31,336 bases of DNA from Saprospiraceae bacterium UBA7328 (GTDB taxonomy: Bacteria; Bacteroidota; Bacteroidia; Chitinophagales; Saprospiraceae): assembly GCA_002471345.1 (NCBI GenBank), contig DKPS01000191.1, forward strand, positions 1-31,336. The letters are read 5' to 3'. The notes below the pieces were generated by a model. It was not told where the DNA came from. It saw nothing but the letters and a program-made list of their open reading frames with translations, and did no database searches. Position 1 is the first letter of the stretch. Each line of letters opens with the position of its first letter. The translations under genes were made by a program, and so were the position numbers. Positions 10,054-17,714 of the stretch are shown here, in pieces.

Positions 10054-10157
10054 TTACAATTATTCGCAATATATAACATATTGATATAAAATCTTTTATC
10101 TCTTTTAACCCTCTTTTTCTAAACTAGGCACATAATTTGAACTAAACTTCGAAATTG

Positions 10158-10180
10158 ATCACAGTCCTATTGACTGTGAT
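10158..10180 (+). promoter_or_regulatory. perfect 9-bp inverted repeat directly upstream of the HD-domain gene
   Basis: ATCACAGTC and GACTGTGAT form a perfect 9-bp stem with loop CTATT, ending 9 nt before the ATG at 10190. It lies where a ribosome-binding region or an operator would be. There is no following T-run. It may control translation initiation as RNA or bind a dimeric regulator as DNA. Confidence 0.45.
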
Positions 10181-10189
10181 ATAGAAATT

Positions 10190-10804
10190 ATGAGTGTATT
10201 GCTTCAAAAGGTGGAAGACTTTGTGACTAAACAATATTCGCGCAGTGTGTGGAACGATTTTGATTACCATAATTTGGAGCATACTCTCAATGTTGTTAAA
10301 GAAGCGAGGGATTTGGCGATCAGAAGTAATTTGCCAAACAATATAGTTGAGACTATTGAAATAGCAGCGTGGTTTCATGACCTAGGATACGAATATGGTG
10401 TAGAAGGACATGAGTTAAAGAGTTTTGAACTTGCCAAAAAATTCCTGTCCAAAGAAGGTGCAACCTTGTTACTAATTGAGGAAGTTGGAAACTTAATACA
10501 AGCTACAAGTATTGGATTTGAGAGGTTTCAGTCTCTGTCTCAAAAAATAATGAGAGATGCTGATTTGAGTAATGCAGGGCTCAAGGGTTTCAAAAAGTGT
10601 AGTAATGCGCTAAGGCGGGAATGGGCCACCAAAATGAACCAGGAATATGACGATATCGGATGGGCAAATCTTCAAATCCACTATTTATCTAACTTGAGTT
10701 ATTTATCTGAATCAGCCAATGATAAATATTCTAAAAGGAAGAGAAAAAATTTGAAAAAATATAAGAAAAGGTTACTTAAAAAGCAGCGTGAGCTAGTACA
10801 TTGA
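10190..10804 (+). CDS. stand-alone HD-domain phosphohydrolase (Pycsar-effector-like HD half)
   Basis: 204 residues with the HD superfamily metal ligands: H27/H31 in YHNLEHTLNVV, H63-D64 in AAWFHDLGY, H74 in EGHELKS and the acidic D123/D125 of RDADLSN. HD proteins hydrolyse phosphomonoesters or phosphodiesters, often of nucleotides; the substrate here is unknown. The layout YHNxxHT...AAWFHDLGY...DADLSN...LRREW...WANLQIHYL matches, from memory, the HD region of Bacteroidota proteins that continue into a membrane DUF5706/PycTM domain and are named Pycsar effector family. Here the protein stops after a Lys/Arg-rich tail (180-200), and no membrane domain follows. No cyclase gene is adjacent. It ends 5 nt from the convergent DUF5606 gene. 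The HD call is firm; the Pycsar relation is inference. Confidence 0.75.
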   Translation: MSVLLQKVEDFVTKQYSRSVWNDFDYHNLEHTLNVVKEARDLAIRSNLPNNIVETIEIAAWFHDLGYEYGVEGHELKSFELAKKFLSKEGATLLLIEEVGNLIQATSIGFERFQSLSQKIMRDADLSNAGLKGFKKCSNALRREWATKMNQEYDDIGWANLQIHYLSNLSYLSESANDKYSKRKRKNLKKYKKRLLKKQRELVH

Positions 10805-10809
10805 ATTCG

Positions 10810-11253
10810 TTAAGATTCAGGTTCTTTATTTTTTTCATCAACCTCTTGTTCCTCATCAGACGAATCTTCTAGGATTAAAAGGTTTCTTTCTTTTAGAAAC
10901 TTGAACCATTTAATTACTTTTTTTACATCACTTATCATTACCCTTTCTTCATCATAGTCAGGAAGTATTTCAGAGAAATAATTGAAGAAATCCTCTTTAC
11001 TTGAATTGGACTCTGGAAGCGGTAGGTCTTCTAAATTATCTTCTATTCGTTGGAAGATTTCTTTTAGCTCAGTGCTATCGTTATCCGTATAAATTGCAAC
11101 AGTTTCAAGAGGTGTAAATTGATGCTTTCTAGTAGAGGCAAACTTTGTTTTTTCAGAATCGATTTCCTGAATAAGTAGACCATTAGACCGAGTGGCCATT
11201 AAACGATATAATCCAGGCATGCTACTTACAGCGACAAAATCTTTGAGATTCAT
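10810..11253 (-). CDS. DUF5606 family protein
   Basis: 147 residues from the ATG at 11253. The open frame extends 6 codons further to a TTG, but the family normally begins MNLKDxxxVSxxPGLxxL, which fits the ATG. The N-terminal half (MNLKDFVAVSSMPGLYRL, then a region with TRKHQFTPLETVAIYT) is a compact beta-rich domain typical of DUF5606, a small protein conserved across Bacteroidota with no established function. The C-terminal tail (last ~20 residues) is very acidic and probably disordered. It lies 43 nt downstream of recO on the same strand and may be co-transcribed with it. Confidence 0.75.
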   Translation of the reverse strand: MNLKDFVAVSSMPGLYRLMATRSNGLLIQEIDSEKTKFASTRKHQFTPLETVAIYTDNDSTELKEIFQRIEDNLEDLPLPESNSSKEDFFNYFSEILPDYDEERVMISDVKKVIKWFKFLKERNLLILEDSSDEEQEVDEKNKEPES

Positions 11254-11296
11254 ATTCAAAATTTTCCGCAAATAAAGGCATTCTTATACAATGATT

Positions 11297-12010
11297 TCAA
11301 GAAAATATAGATCTGAGAACTTCTAATGACTTAATCTTCCCAAAATTGTCTATATGGTACCTGTAATATAAAATCAGAAAGTCCAAAATATTATCTCTTT
11401 CAGCTTTGGGAATTTTGGTTTTTTCTTTTCTAATTATTTGTGATAGCGCTAGACTATTTGCTTTGCCAAGACTATGTTTTGGACCAAAATTTCTGTCTGT
11501 AAAACAACCATCTCTTAGACTAAGTAGATTTAGGACTTCATTATAATTATCCTGAATTGCAAACCCCAAATGTTTGCTTAACCCTAGCAGAAACTGAATG
11601 TGAAAAAGTGATAATTTTTGAATTTCTTGCCTGTCCAATCGTAATAATGATGCTCTGATAAAATCAAAAAGTTGAAGGTTGGACTCTGTCTCTTTAACCG
11701 ATTTGCTACAAACTTCCATCATAAAAACTCCAAGACAGGATCTCATTACATCAAAAGGGACTTTTTGATAAAGGTGATCCGCTTTTATTTCTTTTATTCT
11801 TATTAATGAAGATTTGTCATTATTATAACTTACAAAATCTACTAAACCCATTACCTGAAGAAGACCAGCTTTTGTTTTTGATTGTTTCGACCTTATACCT
11901 GAAATAATATATGATTTCCGACCTTTTTCTGAAGTATACATGTCCAAAATCATACTAGATTCGCTGTATTTAGTGGTGCGCAGAATGATACCCTTTGAAT
12001 GAACATACAT
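11297..12010 (-). CDS. recO: DNA repair protein RecO
   Basis: 237 residues from an ATG. The N-terminal OB-fold signature is clear (SKGIILRTTKYSESSMILDM, then SEKGRKSYIISG), followed by the helical RecO_C region (residues ~80-237). RecO works with RecF and RecR to load RecA on SSB-coated gapped DNA in the RecF recombination pathway. I see no CxxC...CxxC zinc site in the C-terminal half, only isolated Cys residues, so this is a zinc-less RecO as in many Gram-negatives. The gene is followed by DUF5606 on the same strand and faces the sigma-factor gene across a 155-nt divergent gap. Confidence 0.9.
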   Translation of the reverse strand: MYVHSKGIILRTTKYSESSMILDMYTSEKGRKSYIISGIRSKQSKTKAGLLQVMGLVDFVSYNNDKSSLIRIKEIKADHLYQKVPFDVMRSCLGVFMMEVCSKSVKETESNLQLFDFIRASLLRLDRQEIQKLSLFHIQFLLGLSKHLGFAIQDNYNEVLNLLSLRDGCFTDRNFGPKHSLGKANSLALSQIIRKEKTKIPKAERDNILDFLILYYRYHIDNFGKIKSLEVLRSIFS

Positions 12011-12129
12011 GCCTCAAAGCTGCAAAATCCTAAATAATAAAGACAGAATTATATCCTAAACTTATTTTCTTTTTTTAATAATAAATCAGCGTTTTGCCAG
12101 ACAGATACGTTAGAAATAATGTAAGGGTA

Positions 12130-12161
12130 TTTGATTTTACCACAAGCATTTACTAGCTTTA
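12130..12161 (+). promoter_or_regulatory. candidate promoter of the ECF sigma operon (leaderless)
   Basis: TTTG at 12130-12133, a 20-nt spacer, then TAGCTTTA at 12154-12161, one base off the Bacteroidota -7 consensus TAnnTTTG. The spacing fits the TTTG/TAnnTTTG promoter class. The start site would fall at or within a base or two of the ATG at 12166, so the transcript would be leaderless. One mismatch in an AT-rich gap makes this tentative. Confidence 0.3.
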
Positions 12162-12165
12162 GAGC

Positions 12166-12717
12166 ATGGACATCGCATTAAAAAACAATTCTGAGTCCGA
12201 AATAATAACTGCTTGCATTAATCATGAGAGATGGGCACAGCGTATATTATATGAGGAATTTTATCCATCTATGATGGTGGTTTGTTTGCGATATTCAAAT
12301 AATAGAGAGGATGCTTTGGATATTCTACATGATGGCTTTATTAAAGTCTTCAAATATGTAGATAAGTATAAACAAGGAACTTCCCTCAATGCATGGATGA
12401 AGAGATTAATGATCAATACTGCTATTGATTTTTATAGAAAGAGAGTAAGAAGGCGAACAGAAAACTTAGATGAAGTATACAATGCATCTTCTAAAGATCC
12501 AGATATATTTAGTGTCTTAGGAGCTAAAGATATTCTGCGAGCATTGAGTCATTTGTCCCCTACATACAGAGCGGTTTTTAATTTGTACGTAATTGAAGGT
12601 TATTCTCATAAAGAGATAGCACAGAAATTAAAAATATCAGAAAGTACATCTAGATCTAATTTGGTGAAAGCCCGAGCAAGGCTTAGAGATTTATTGTCAG
12701 GAAGAGGATTTAAGTAG
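12166..12717 (+). CDS. ECF-type RNA polymerase sigma factor
   Basis: 183 residues, the normal length for an ECF sigma-70. Region 2 is at ~25-90 (YEEFYPSMMVVCLRYSNNR, DALDILHDGFIKVFKYV, then SLNAWMKRLMINTAIDFYRK for promoter melting and -10 contact). Region 4 is at ~125-180 (LSPTYRAVFNLYVIEGYSHK and the helix-turn-helix HKEIAQKLKISESTSRSNLV). It would direct RNA polymerase to a dedicated regulon. The next gene starts 3 nt after the stop and encodes a membrane protein, the usual place for an anti-sigma partner. The convergent neighbours are T9SS genes of PorP and PorE type; a regulatory link to them (as for SigP in Porphyromonas) is possible but not shown. Confidence 0.92.
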   Translation: MDIALKNNSESEIITACINHERWAQRILYEEFYPSMMVVCLRYSNNREDALDILHDGFIKVFKYVDKYKQGTSLNAWMKRLMINTAIDFYRKRVRRRTENLDEVYNASSKDPDIFSVLGAKDILRALSHLSPTYRAVFNLYVIEGYSHKEIAQKLKISESTSRSNLVKARARLRDLLSGRGFK

Positions 12718-12720
12718 TAA

Positions 12721-14085
12721 ATGGAGAAAAAAGATTTTGACAAGAAGGTGCAGGAATTGATGGCAGGCTTCGAGGAAGAGTATGATCCAAAATCATGGAA
12801 TTCTTTTGAGAAGAAGCTACAATTTGAAGAAGAGATGGACGAGCTCATTAGGAGTTCTATGGAATCTTATGAAGAGCCTTTCAATGAAGAGCATTGGGAA
12901 TTGCTAACTCATGAAATCCAACGAAGGAGGGTAAGAGCCATTGTAAAACGGACATCAGAGGTAGTAATAATCTTACTTCTCATTATGACTGCTCATAACT
13001 TTTTACAATTCAAAGGTGATAGCAATTCACGCAGCAGAGACTTTATACATCTCACGGCTTTAACAGAGAGCTTTCCTCAGATTAACAATAAACCCAATAA
13101 TGGCATAACAAGAGATATATCTGGTCGAGAGGAGATTAGTATTCAAAAATATCTTGAGGTTTCAAAATTCGATGATTTTAAGGTCATCAATGACCTTAAA
13201 ACTGAACAACGCCCTTCTTATTTATTGGATGAGAAGCAAAGTATCAAAGACTTTGTTTCTACGCAAAAAGGAATTTCTGAAAATACTGGAAATACGAGTA
13301 TCGGAAAAATTAGTATTCAGATTAATGAAGTCGTCAAATTACAAATTCAAACCCTGAGCTTAGAAAACCCTGTTTTTGAATTAGCCGATTCTCCACTTCT
13401 TCAAGAAGTGAAAAATGAAAATGGTTTGTGGTTAGGATTTGTCGCAGGACCCGATGTGAACTTTATTAATTCCCCTTTTGATTTGAACCTTTTGCGGAGT
13501 CCAATACAATCTCAATCAGGGACATTGACATTTGGTGCCACTTTATTAAAAGATATAGGGTTATTTGAACTTGCAACCGCGGTTTTATATTCTAAAAAGA
13601 ATTATTCACCATTTAGGATAAGAGAGTTTGTTCCTTCAATAAATCAAAGATATCTTGAGACTAGTCTCAGAAGTTTAGAATTTGAACAAATACAAATTCC
13701 TCTTCTTGTGAATATACACTCTGGAAGAACAAGTGGATGGAGCATGTATGGTACTGTAGGCCTAGGATTTAATATTATTACTAATACGCTTTACGATATC
13801 GAAACTCAGGTAAGATCATTCTCAGCAGCCCCAACGAGCTCTAAAGGTGTAGAGAATCTTAACCTCCGGGAATTACCTAGAGGAGCATTTCAGGCAGGCA
13901 CTTTTGGCAACAATATATATGCTTCTGCAATTGCAGGGTTTGGTATAGAAAAAAGAATTGGTAATCAGTATGCTTTTACTTTACGAACAACTTATCAGCG
14001 AAGTTTGTCTAAAGAAATCAACCCGGTGATCAACAGAACTCAGCAAATAGGTATGAGTTTAGGTGTTAAGGTGAATCTTAAGTAA
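12721..14085 (+). CDS. membrane protein with C-terminal barrel-like domain, putative anti-sigma partner
   Basis: 454 residues, starting 3 nt after the sigma gene stop, so almost certainly co-translated. Residues 1-75 are acidic, hydrophilic and helical, with two related motifs (YDPKSWNSFEKKL at 21-33 and FNEEHWELLTHEI at 54-66), as seen at the cytoplasmic end of Bacteroidota sigma-partner proteins. One membrane helix follows at about 80-96 (VVIILLLIMTAHNFL), then a ~130-residue linker. Residues ~236-454 resemble an outer-membrane beta-barrel of the PorT/OMP_b-brl type (GLWLGFVAGPDVNFI, TFGATLLKDIGLFELATAV, ending GMSLGVKVNLK). No zinc anti-sigma (ZAS) HxxxCxxC motif is present. A non-cleaved helix ahead of a barrel is topologically odd; the C-terminal domain may instead be a periplasmic sensor. 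Confidence 0.7.
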   Translation: MEKKDFDKKVQELMAGFEEEYDPKSWNSFEKKLQFEEEMDELIRSSMESYEEPFNEEHWELLTHEIQRRRVRAIVKRTSEVVIILLLIMTAHNFLQFKGDSNSRSRDFIHLTALTESFPQINNKPNNGITRDISGREEISIQKYLEVSKFDDFKVINDLKTEQRPSYLLDEKQSIKDFVSTQKGISENTGNTSIGKISIQINEVVKLQIQTLSLENPVFELADSPLLQEVKNENGLWLGFVAGPDVNFINSPFDLNLLRSPIQSQSGTLTFGATLLKDIGLFELATAVLYSKKNYSPFRIREFVPSINQRYLETSLRSLEFEQIQIPLLVNIHSGRTSGWSMYGTVGLGFNIITNTLYDIETQVRSFSAAPTSSKGVENLNLRELPRGAFQAGTFGNNIYASAIAGFGIEKRIGNQYAFTLRTTYQRSLSKEINPVINRTQQIGMSLGVKVNLK

Positions 14086-14107
14086 TGTGGTCAAAAAGAA
14101 TTTAGAA

Positions 14108-16462
14108 TTATTTTCCTTCTAATATATTTACTTTAAATTTTGCTTCTACAACAATAGGTTCGGTATTGGCAATGATGTCAATAGTTTTGTTGTATTCACC
14201 TTTCATACCGGCACTATCAAATACAGCACTAATACTACCTCTTTCACCAGGTAACACTTCTACTTTAGGCCAATCTGTCTGGGTGCATTTACAAGAAGTA
14301 ACCAAGTCAATTTTTAAAGGAGCTTCTCCAGTATTGATAAAATTGTATACCAGTTTTTTTTTATCCCCAATGTATATGTCACCTAAATCAAAAAAGGCTG
14401 TGTCAAAGGTGATAATAGGAACTGGGTCCGCTTTGCGTTCTTTGAAGAAAGCTTTGACTTTCTTTTTCAGAACCTTTTTGTTTATTTGAATTGTTTGTGG
14501 GCCTTCTAATATTTTGAATGTTGTTCGTCTATTGAAGCGATGTTCATCATCAGAACATCTTACACCATTTATACACTTATTCAAGATTTGTGACTCACCA
14601 TAGCCTACTGCCTTTATTAGGCTATCTGCTACACCTCTATTCACCAACCACTCTTTCGCAGAATTTGCTCTTTTTTGGGAAAGGTCTTCATTATATCCTG
14701 TAAGCCCTTGTGCATCTGTATGAGATGATAATTGAATAACCATATTGGGGTAGTCGAACATTAACTGTAGTAGAACTCCCAAATCTTCTTCAGACTCTTT
14801 TAGAATATCCCATTTATCAAAATTATAATAGATGTTGTTTAATCTAATATCTTGATTGATTACAATTGTTTCGTATTCTTCTATAGGAACTGGTGGCGCT
14901 TCTTTTTTAAGAATTACTTTTTTACGAACGGTATAAGTATCCAAAATACCGAAAGTGTTAAAGTCTGTAGTATCAGAGAAATATCCTTCTTTAGACGTAA
15001 TAATCTTATATTGATGATCCCCTGTTAGGTCATAGTTGAAACGATATTCTTCTTTTTTTGTCTGAGTTTCAGGAGGGACTTCGTCTGTAATGTCGTACAA
15101 GCTCACAGTCGCCCCATTGAGCGGTTTTTCATCTTCTGTTCCAACCCCTACGAGTAAGTCTATAAGAATTCTTCTCTTATCAAAGACATAAATGTCATCA
15201 CAACAAGTTTTACTCTTCAAGGATTTTTTCTTGTCATCTGGTCTATTAGAGACGAGATACCCTCTGGTGTCGTCACTTGCTAATGTAAAATAGAGGTCGT
15301 CATTCGTGCTGTTATATTGTGCGCCTAAGTTTTTAGGTGCACTCCAATTTTCTCCATCCCATTCAGCAAAATATATATCAAGACCACCCAAGCTTGGTTT
15401 TCCATCTGTACTGAAGTAAAGTTTTCCATCTTTGTAATAAGGAGTAACATCATCTTGTGCGCTATTTATTTTATCACCAAGATTAACCGGAGCACTCATT
15501 GATTCACCATTAATTTCTGAATAATAAATATCGAACCCTCCTAATCCGCCTTCCATATCAGAAACAAAAAACAAAACTTCCTCTCCAAACAGTTCTCCTA
15601 CGGCAGGGTGCTTAGCAATAAAATCTCCGTTAATTCCAGATACAGGAGAAGGAGATTTCCATCCATTATCTGTTTGGCTAGCTGAGAATATCGTAGATGA
15701 AATCACTTCATTATGTTGAATTAATTGTCTTGTGAAAAACATGGTCCTTTTGTCCTGAGAAAAGGTCGCATTAGCTGAATGATAATCATCTCTATTAATT
15801 GTAGCACTTAAGGCTTCCGGTTTGTTAAACCCCTTATCGGTAACCTCAGCAGTATAGATTTTAGCATGATAGTCTTTTTCTTTTCCATCCAAGACTATTT
15901 CTTTTCTCCTTTGAAAAGAAGCAAAGTATAGGGTGCCTTCATCATATTGAAAAGGACTAAATTCTTGAGAGCCAGAATTAATACCTCCTTCTGCAAGAGA
16001 GACTAAAATATCAGGATTAGGCTCTACCACCATTCGCATCCCTGATAGCGCTAACTGACATAATTCTTTAAGTTCATCATTAGAACTTAATGTGATTAAT
16101 TGGTTGTACTGCTCGGCCGCCTCGTCATATTTTCCTAAAGCTTTAAAGACATTGCCATAGACATACCTTTCATCTAAAAAGATATTATCCTCATCTTTCA
16201 CCATTACTCTCTTGTACCAATTGGCAGCTCTATCATAATTTCGAAGCTTATAGTGCATATATGCTACAGTTAATGCAACGTCAGCAGATTTGACCTGTTT
16301 ATAGCACTTTTCATAATACTCAATCGCATTGAGATACTCTCCTTTTTTAAATTCCTCTTCTGCGATTTCAAGATTTAGTTCATATGGTAGACTATTTAGT
16401 GGTTGAGCTATTAGACTACTATGAACAGCTATATATAGAATGAATGGAAATAATTTCTTCAT
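14108..16462 (-). CDS. OmpA-family PorE-like protein with C-terminal DUF1573 domain
   Basis: 784 residues. I chose the ATG at 16462 because it starts a clear signal peptide (MKKLFPFILYIAVHSSLIAQ); the open frame extends 37 codons upstream into porP. Domains: TPR repeats ~25-130 (AIEYYEKCYK, AANWYKRVM, AAEQYNQLI); PD40/WD40-like propeller ~150-430 (EGGLGGFDIYYSEI, YFSTDGKPSLGGLDIYFAEW); carboxypeptidase-regulatory-like fold ~437-530; OmpA peptidoglycan-binding domain ~547-655 (SSHTDAQG, LSQKRANSAKEWL, VGYGE). The order TPR-propeller-CRD-OmpA is that of P. gingivalis PorE, which anchors the T9SS to peptidoglycan. Unusually, residues ~690-784 add a DUF1573 domain (FDLGDIYIGDKKKLVYNF, SCKCTQTDWP, VLPGERGSISAVFD). 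It lies 31 nt downstream of the porP-like gene in one operon. The domain calls are strong; PorE function is inferred. Confidence 0.88.
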   Translation of the reverse strand: MKKLFPFILYIAVHSSLIAQPLNSLPYELNLEIAEEEFKKGEYLNAIEYYEKCYKQVKSADVALTVAYMHYKLRNYDRAANWYKRVMVKDEDNIFLDERYVYGNVFKALGKYDEAAEQYNQLITLSSNDELKELCQLALSGMRMVVEPNPDILVSLAEGGINSGSQEFSPFQYDEGTLYFASFQRRKEIVLDGKEKDYHAKIYTAEVTDKGFNKPEALSATINRDDYHSANATFSQDKRTMFFTRQLIQHNEVISSTIFSASQTDNGWKSPSPVSGINGDFIAKHPAVGELFGEEVLFFVSDMEGGLGGFDIYYSEINGESMSAPVNLGDKINSAQDDVTPYYKDGKLYFSTDGKPSLGGLDIYFAEWDGENWSAPKNLGAQYNSTNDDLYFTLASDDTRGYLVSNRPDDKKKSLKSKTCCDDIYVFDKRRILIDLLVGVGTEDEKPLNGATVSLYDITDEVPPETQTKKEEYRFNYDLTGDHQYKIITSKEGYFSDTTDFNTFGILDTYTVRKKVILKKEAPPVPIEEYETIVINQDIRLNNIYYNFDKWDILKESEEDLGVLLQLMFDYPNMVIQLSSHTDAQGLTGYNEDLSQKRANSAKEWLVNRGVADSLIKAVGYGESQILNKCINGVRCSDDEHRFNRRTTFKILEGPQTIQINKKVLKKKVKAFFKERKADPVPIITFDTAFFDLGDIYIGDKKKLVYNFINTGEAPLKIDLVTSCKCTQTDWPKVEVLPGERGSISAVFDSAGMKGEYNKTIDIIANTEPIVVEAKFKVNILEGK

Positions 16463-16493
16463 TGTGTTTCTATTTTCCTGGAACAACATGAGG

Positions 16494-17552
16494 TTATAAT
16501 CTAGGGCATAAAATAATAGGGTGCACATCGGGTTTTTTAAACACCTTGCCAATGTATCCAACAGAAACTTCAAAAGCTCCGTTCCGAGTTGCCCCGCTAA
16601 ATCCTGACATCGTTATGTCATAGGCAAACCCGACTTTTATATCTTTTATCTGCATGCCTGCTAACAGATTTATGGAATCTCCAACTCTATATCCTAAGCC
16701 CGCAGTTACAATCTGTCTCTTTTTTGGATTGAGAAGATAATCCGCTGTAGCTTGAGCTTCTATGGTTACAAATCCGCTATTTGTTTGAAAAATAACTGCA
16801 GGGTTAATTCTGATTTTATCCGTCATGACCATTGAGGCTTCTCCAAAACCTACTAAAGTGGGTTTAGTAAGGTTCGTCCTATCTTGAGACAAAGAGTCTA
16901 CTGAAATAAAACTTCCTTTTGATGCACCTATTCCTTTCATGGCGATTCCTGCTCGCCAAAGGTCTCCTTGATCATTTATCGTTGCCTTGTATGTGACCCC
17001 AATTCCAATTGAGCCATTTGATATAGCTTGAGTGTTTCCTTCATTATCTAATACTAATCGTTCTCCAGGGTCCCCAAAAAGGACAGATGGCGTACGAATA
17101 TCATTACCACTAAATTTTCGATTTTCCCTTCCATATTGGAACCCTACAGAAAAGACGCGACTATAATCATCATCCATGCCCATATGATATGTGGCAGAGG
17201 TTCCTGCAAAGCCACTTCTATATTTGGCAAAACCAGCATTGTCACTTAAGACAGAAAGTCCAACACCTATCCAATCATTTTCCATGAGGATTCCTCCCAG
17301 AATAGGCATATCAATACTTATGTGAGGAGTATTGAAACCATTGCCAAAGCTTGTGACACTTGTCCATTGGCCTCTGTAGACTCCAGTGAGCCGATAAGTT
17401 CCTTCGAAAGCACCAGTCAATGCAGGGTTGACAGCTAATGGAGCCATCCTGAAATTGGTAAAATGCTTATCCTGACCAAATCCCTCTAAACATAACAACA
17501 TGAGAAAAGAAAGCACCCATGGTCGTATTAAAGTTCGTATAAGTCTTTGCAT
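16494..17552 (-). CDS. PorP/SprF family type IX secretion outer-membrane protein
   Basis: 352 residues from the ATG at 17552; a TTG nine codons upstream is less likely. The signal peptide (RPWVLSFLMLLCLEGFGQ) is followed at once by the family signature: FRMAPLAVNPALTGAFEG, YRGQWTSVTS and SIDMPIL. The rest is a 14-strand-type barrel pattern ending in the GLGYRVGDSINLLAGMQIKD region and the final transmembrane strands. PorP/SprF proteins sit in the outer membrane and help export or attach T9SS substrates, especially type B cargo such as SprB. They are often duplicated and paired with an OmpA/PorE gene, as here. This copy may serve one of the large exported proteins nearby, but the sequence does not identify which. 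Confidence 0.92.
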   Translation of the reverse strand: MQRLIRTLIRPWVLSFLMLLCLEGFGQDKHFTNFRMAPLAVNPALTGAFEGTYRLTGVYRGQWTSVTSFGNGFNTPHISIDMPILGGILMENDWIGVGLSVLSDNAGFAKYRSGFAGTSATYHMGMDDDYSRVFSVGFQYGRENRKFSGNDIRTPSVLFGDPGERLVLDNEGNTQAISNGSIGIGVTYKATINDQGDLWRAGIAMKGIGASKGSFISVDSLSQDRTNLTKPTLVGFGEASMVMTDKIRINPAVIFQTNSGFVTIEAQATADYLLNPKKRQIVTAGLGYRVGDSINLLAGMQIKDIKVGFAYDITMSGFSGATRNGAFEVSVGYIGKVFKKPDVHPIILCPRL

Positions 17553-17714
17553 ATGATATTTTTGAATTAAAACATTCAATAATGAAAGATACCATCTAAA
17601 CGAACAAAAAGCTCCATTTTTGAGTATCTCTTCACGAATAAAATATTGAAGGAGAAAAATTTATTCTTATCCTCTGATATTACTTTCTAAGAGTATGTAG
17701 TTAACACTCCTATT

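Noticed and set aside
14166..14489. 107-codon open frame on the plus strand.
   Set aside because: It is wholly antisense to the OmpA/DUF1573 coding region, whose domains are clear, and its translation has no recognisable features.
16463..16573. 37-codon N-terminal extension of the OmpA gene overlapping porP.
   Set aside because: It would bury the signal peptide that begins at the ATG at 16462.
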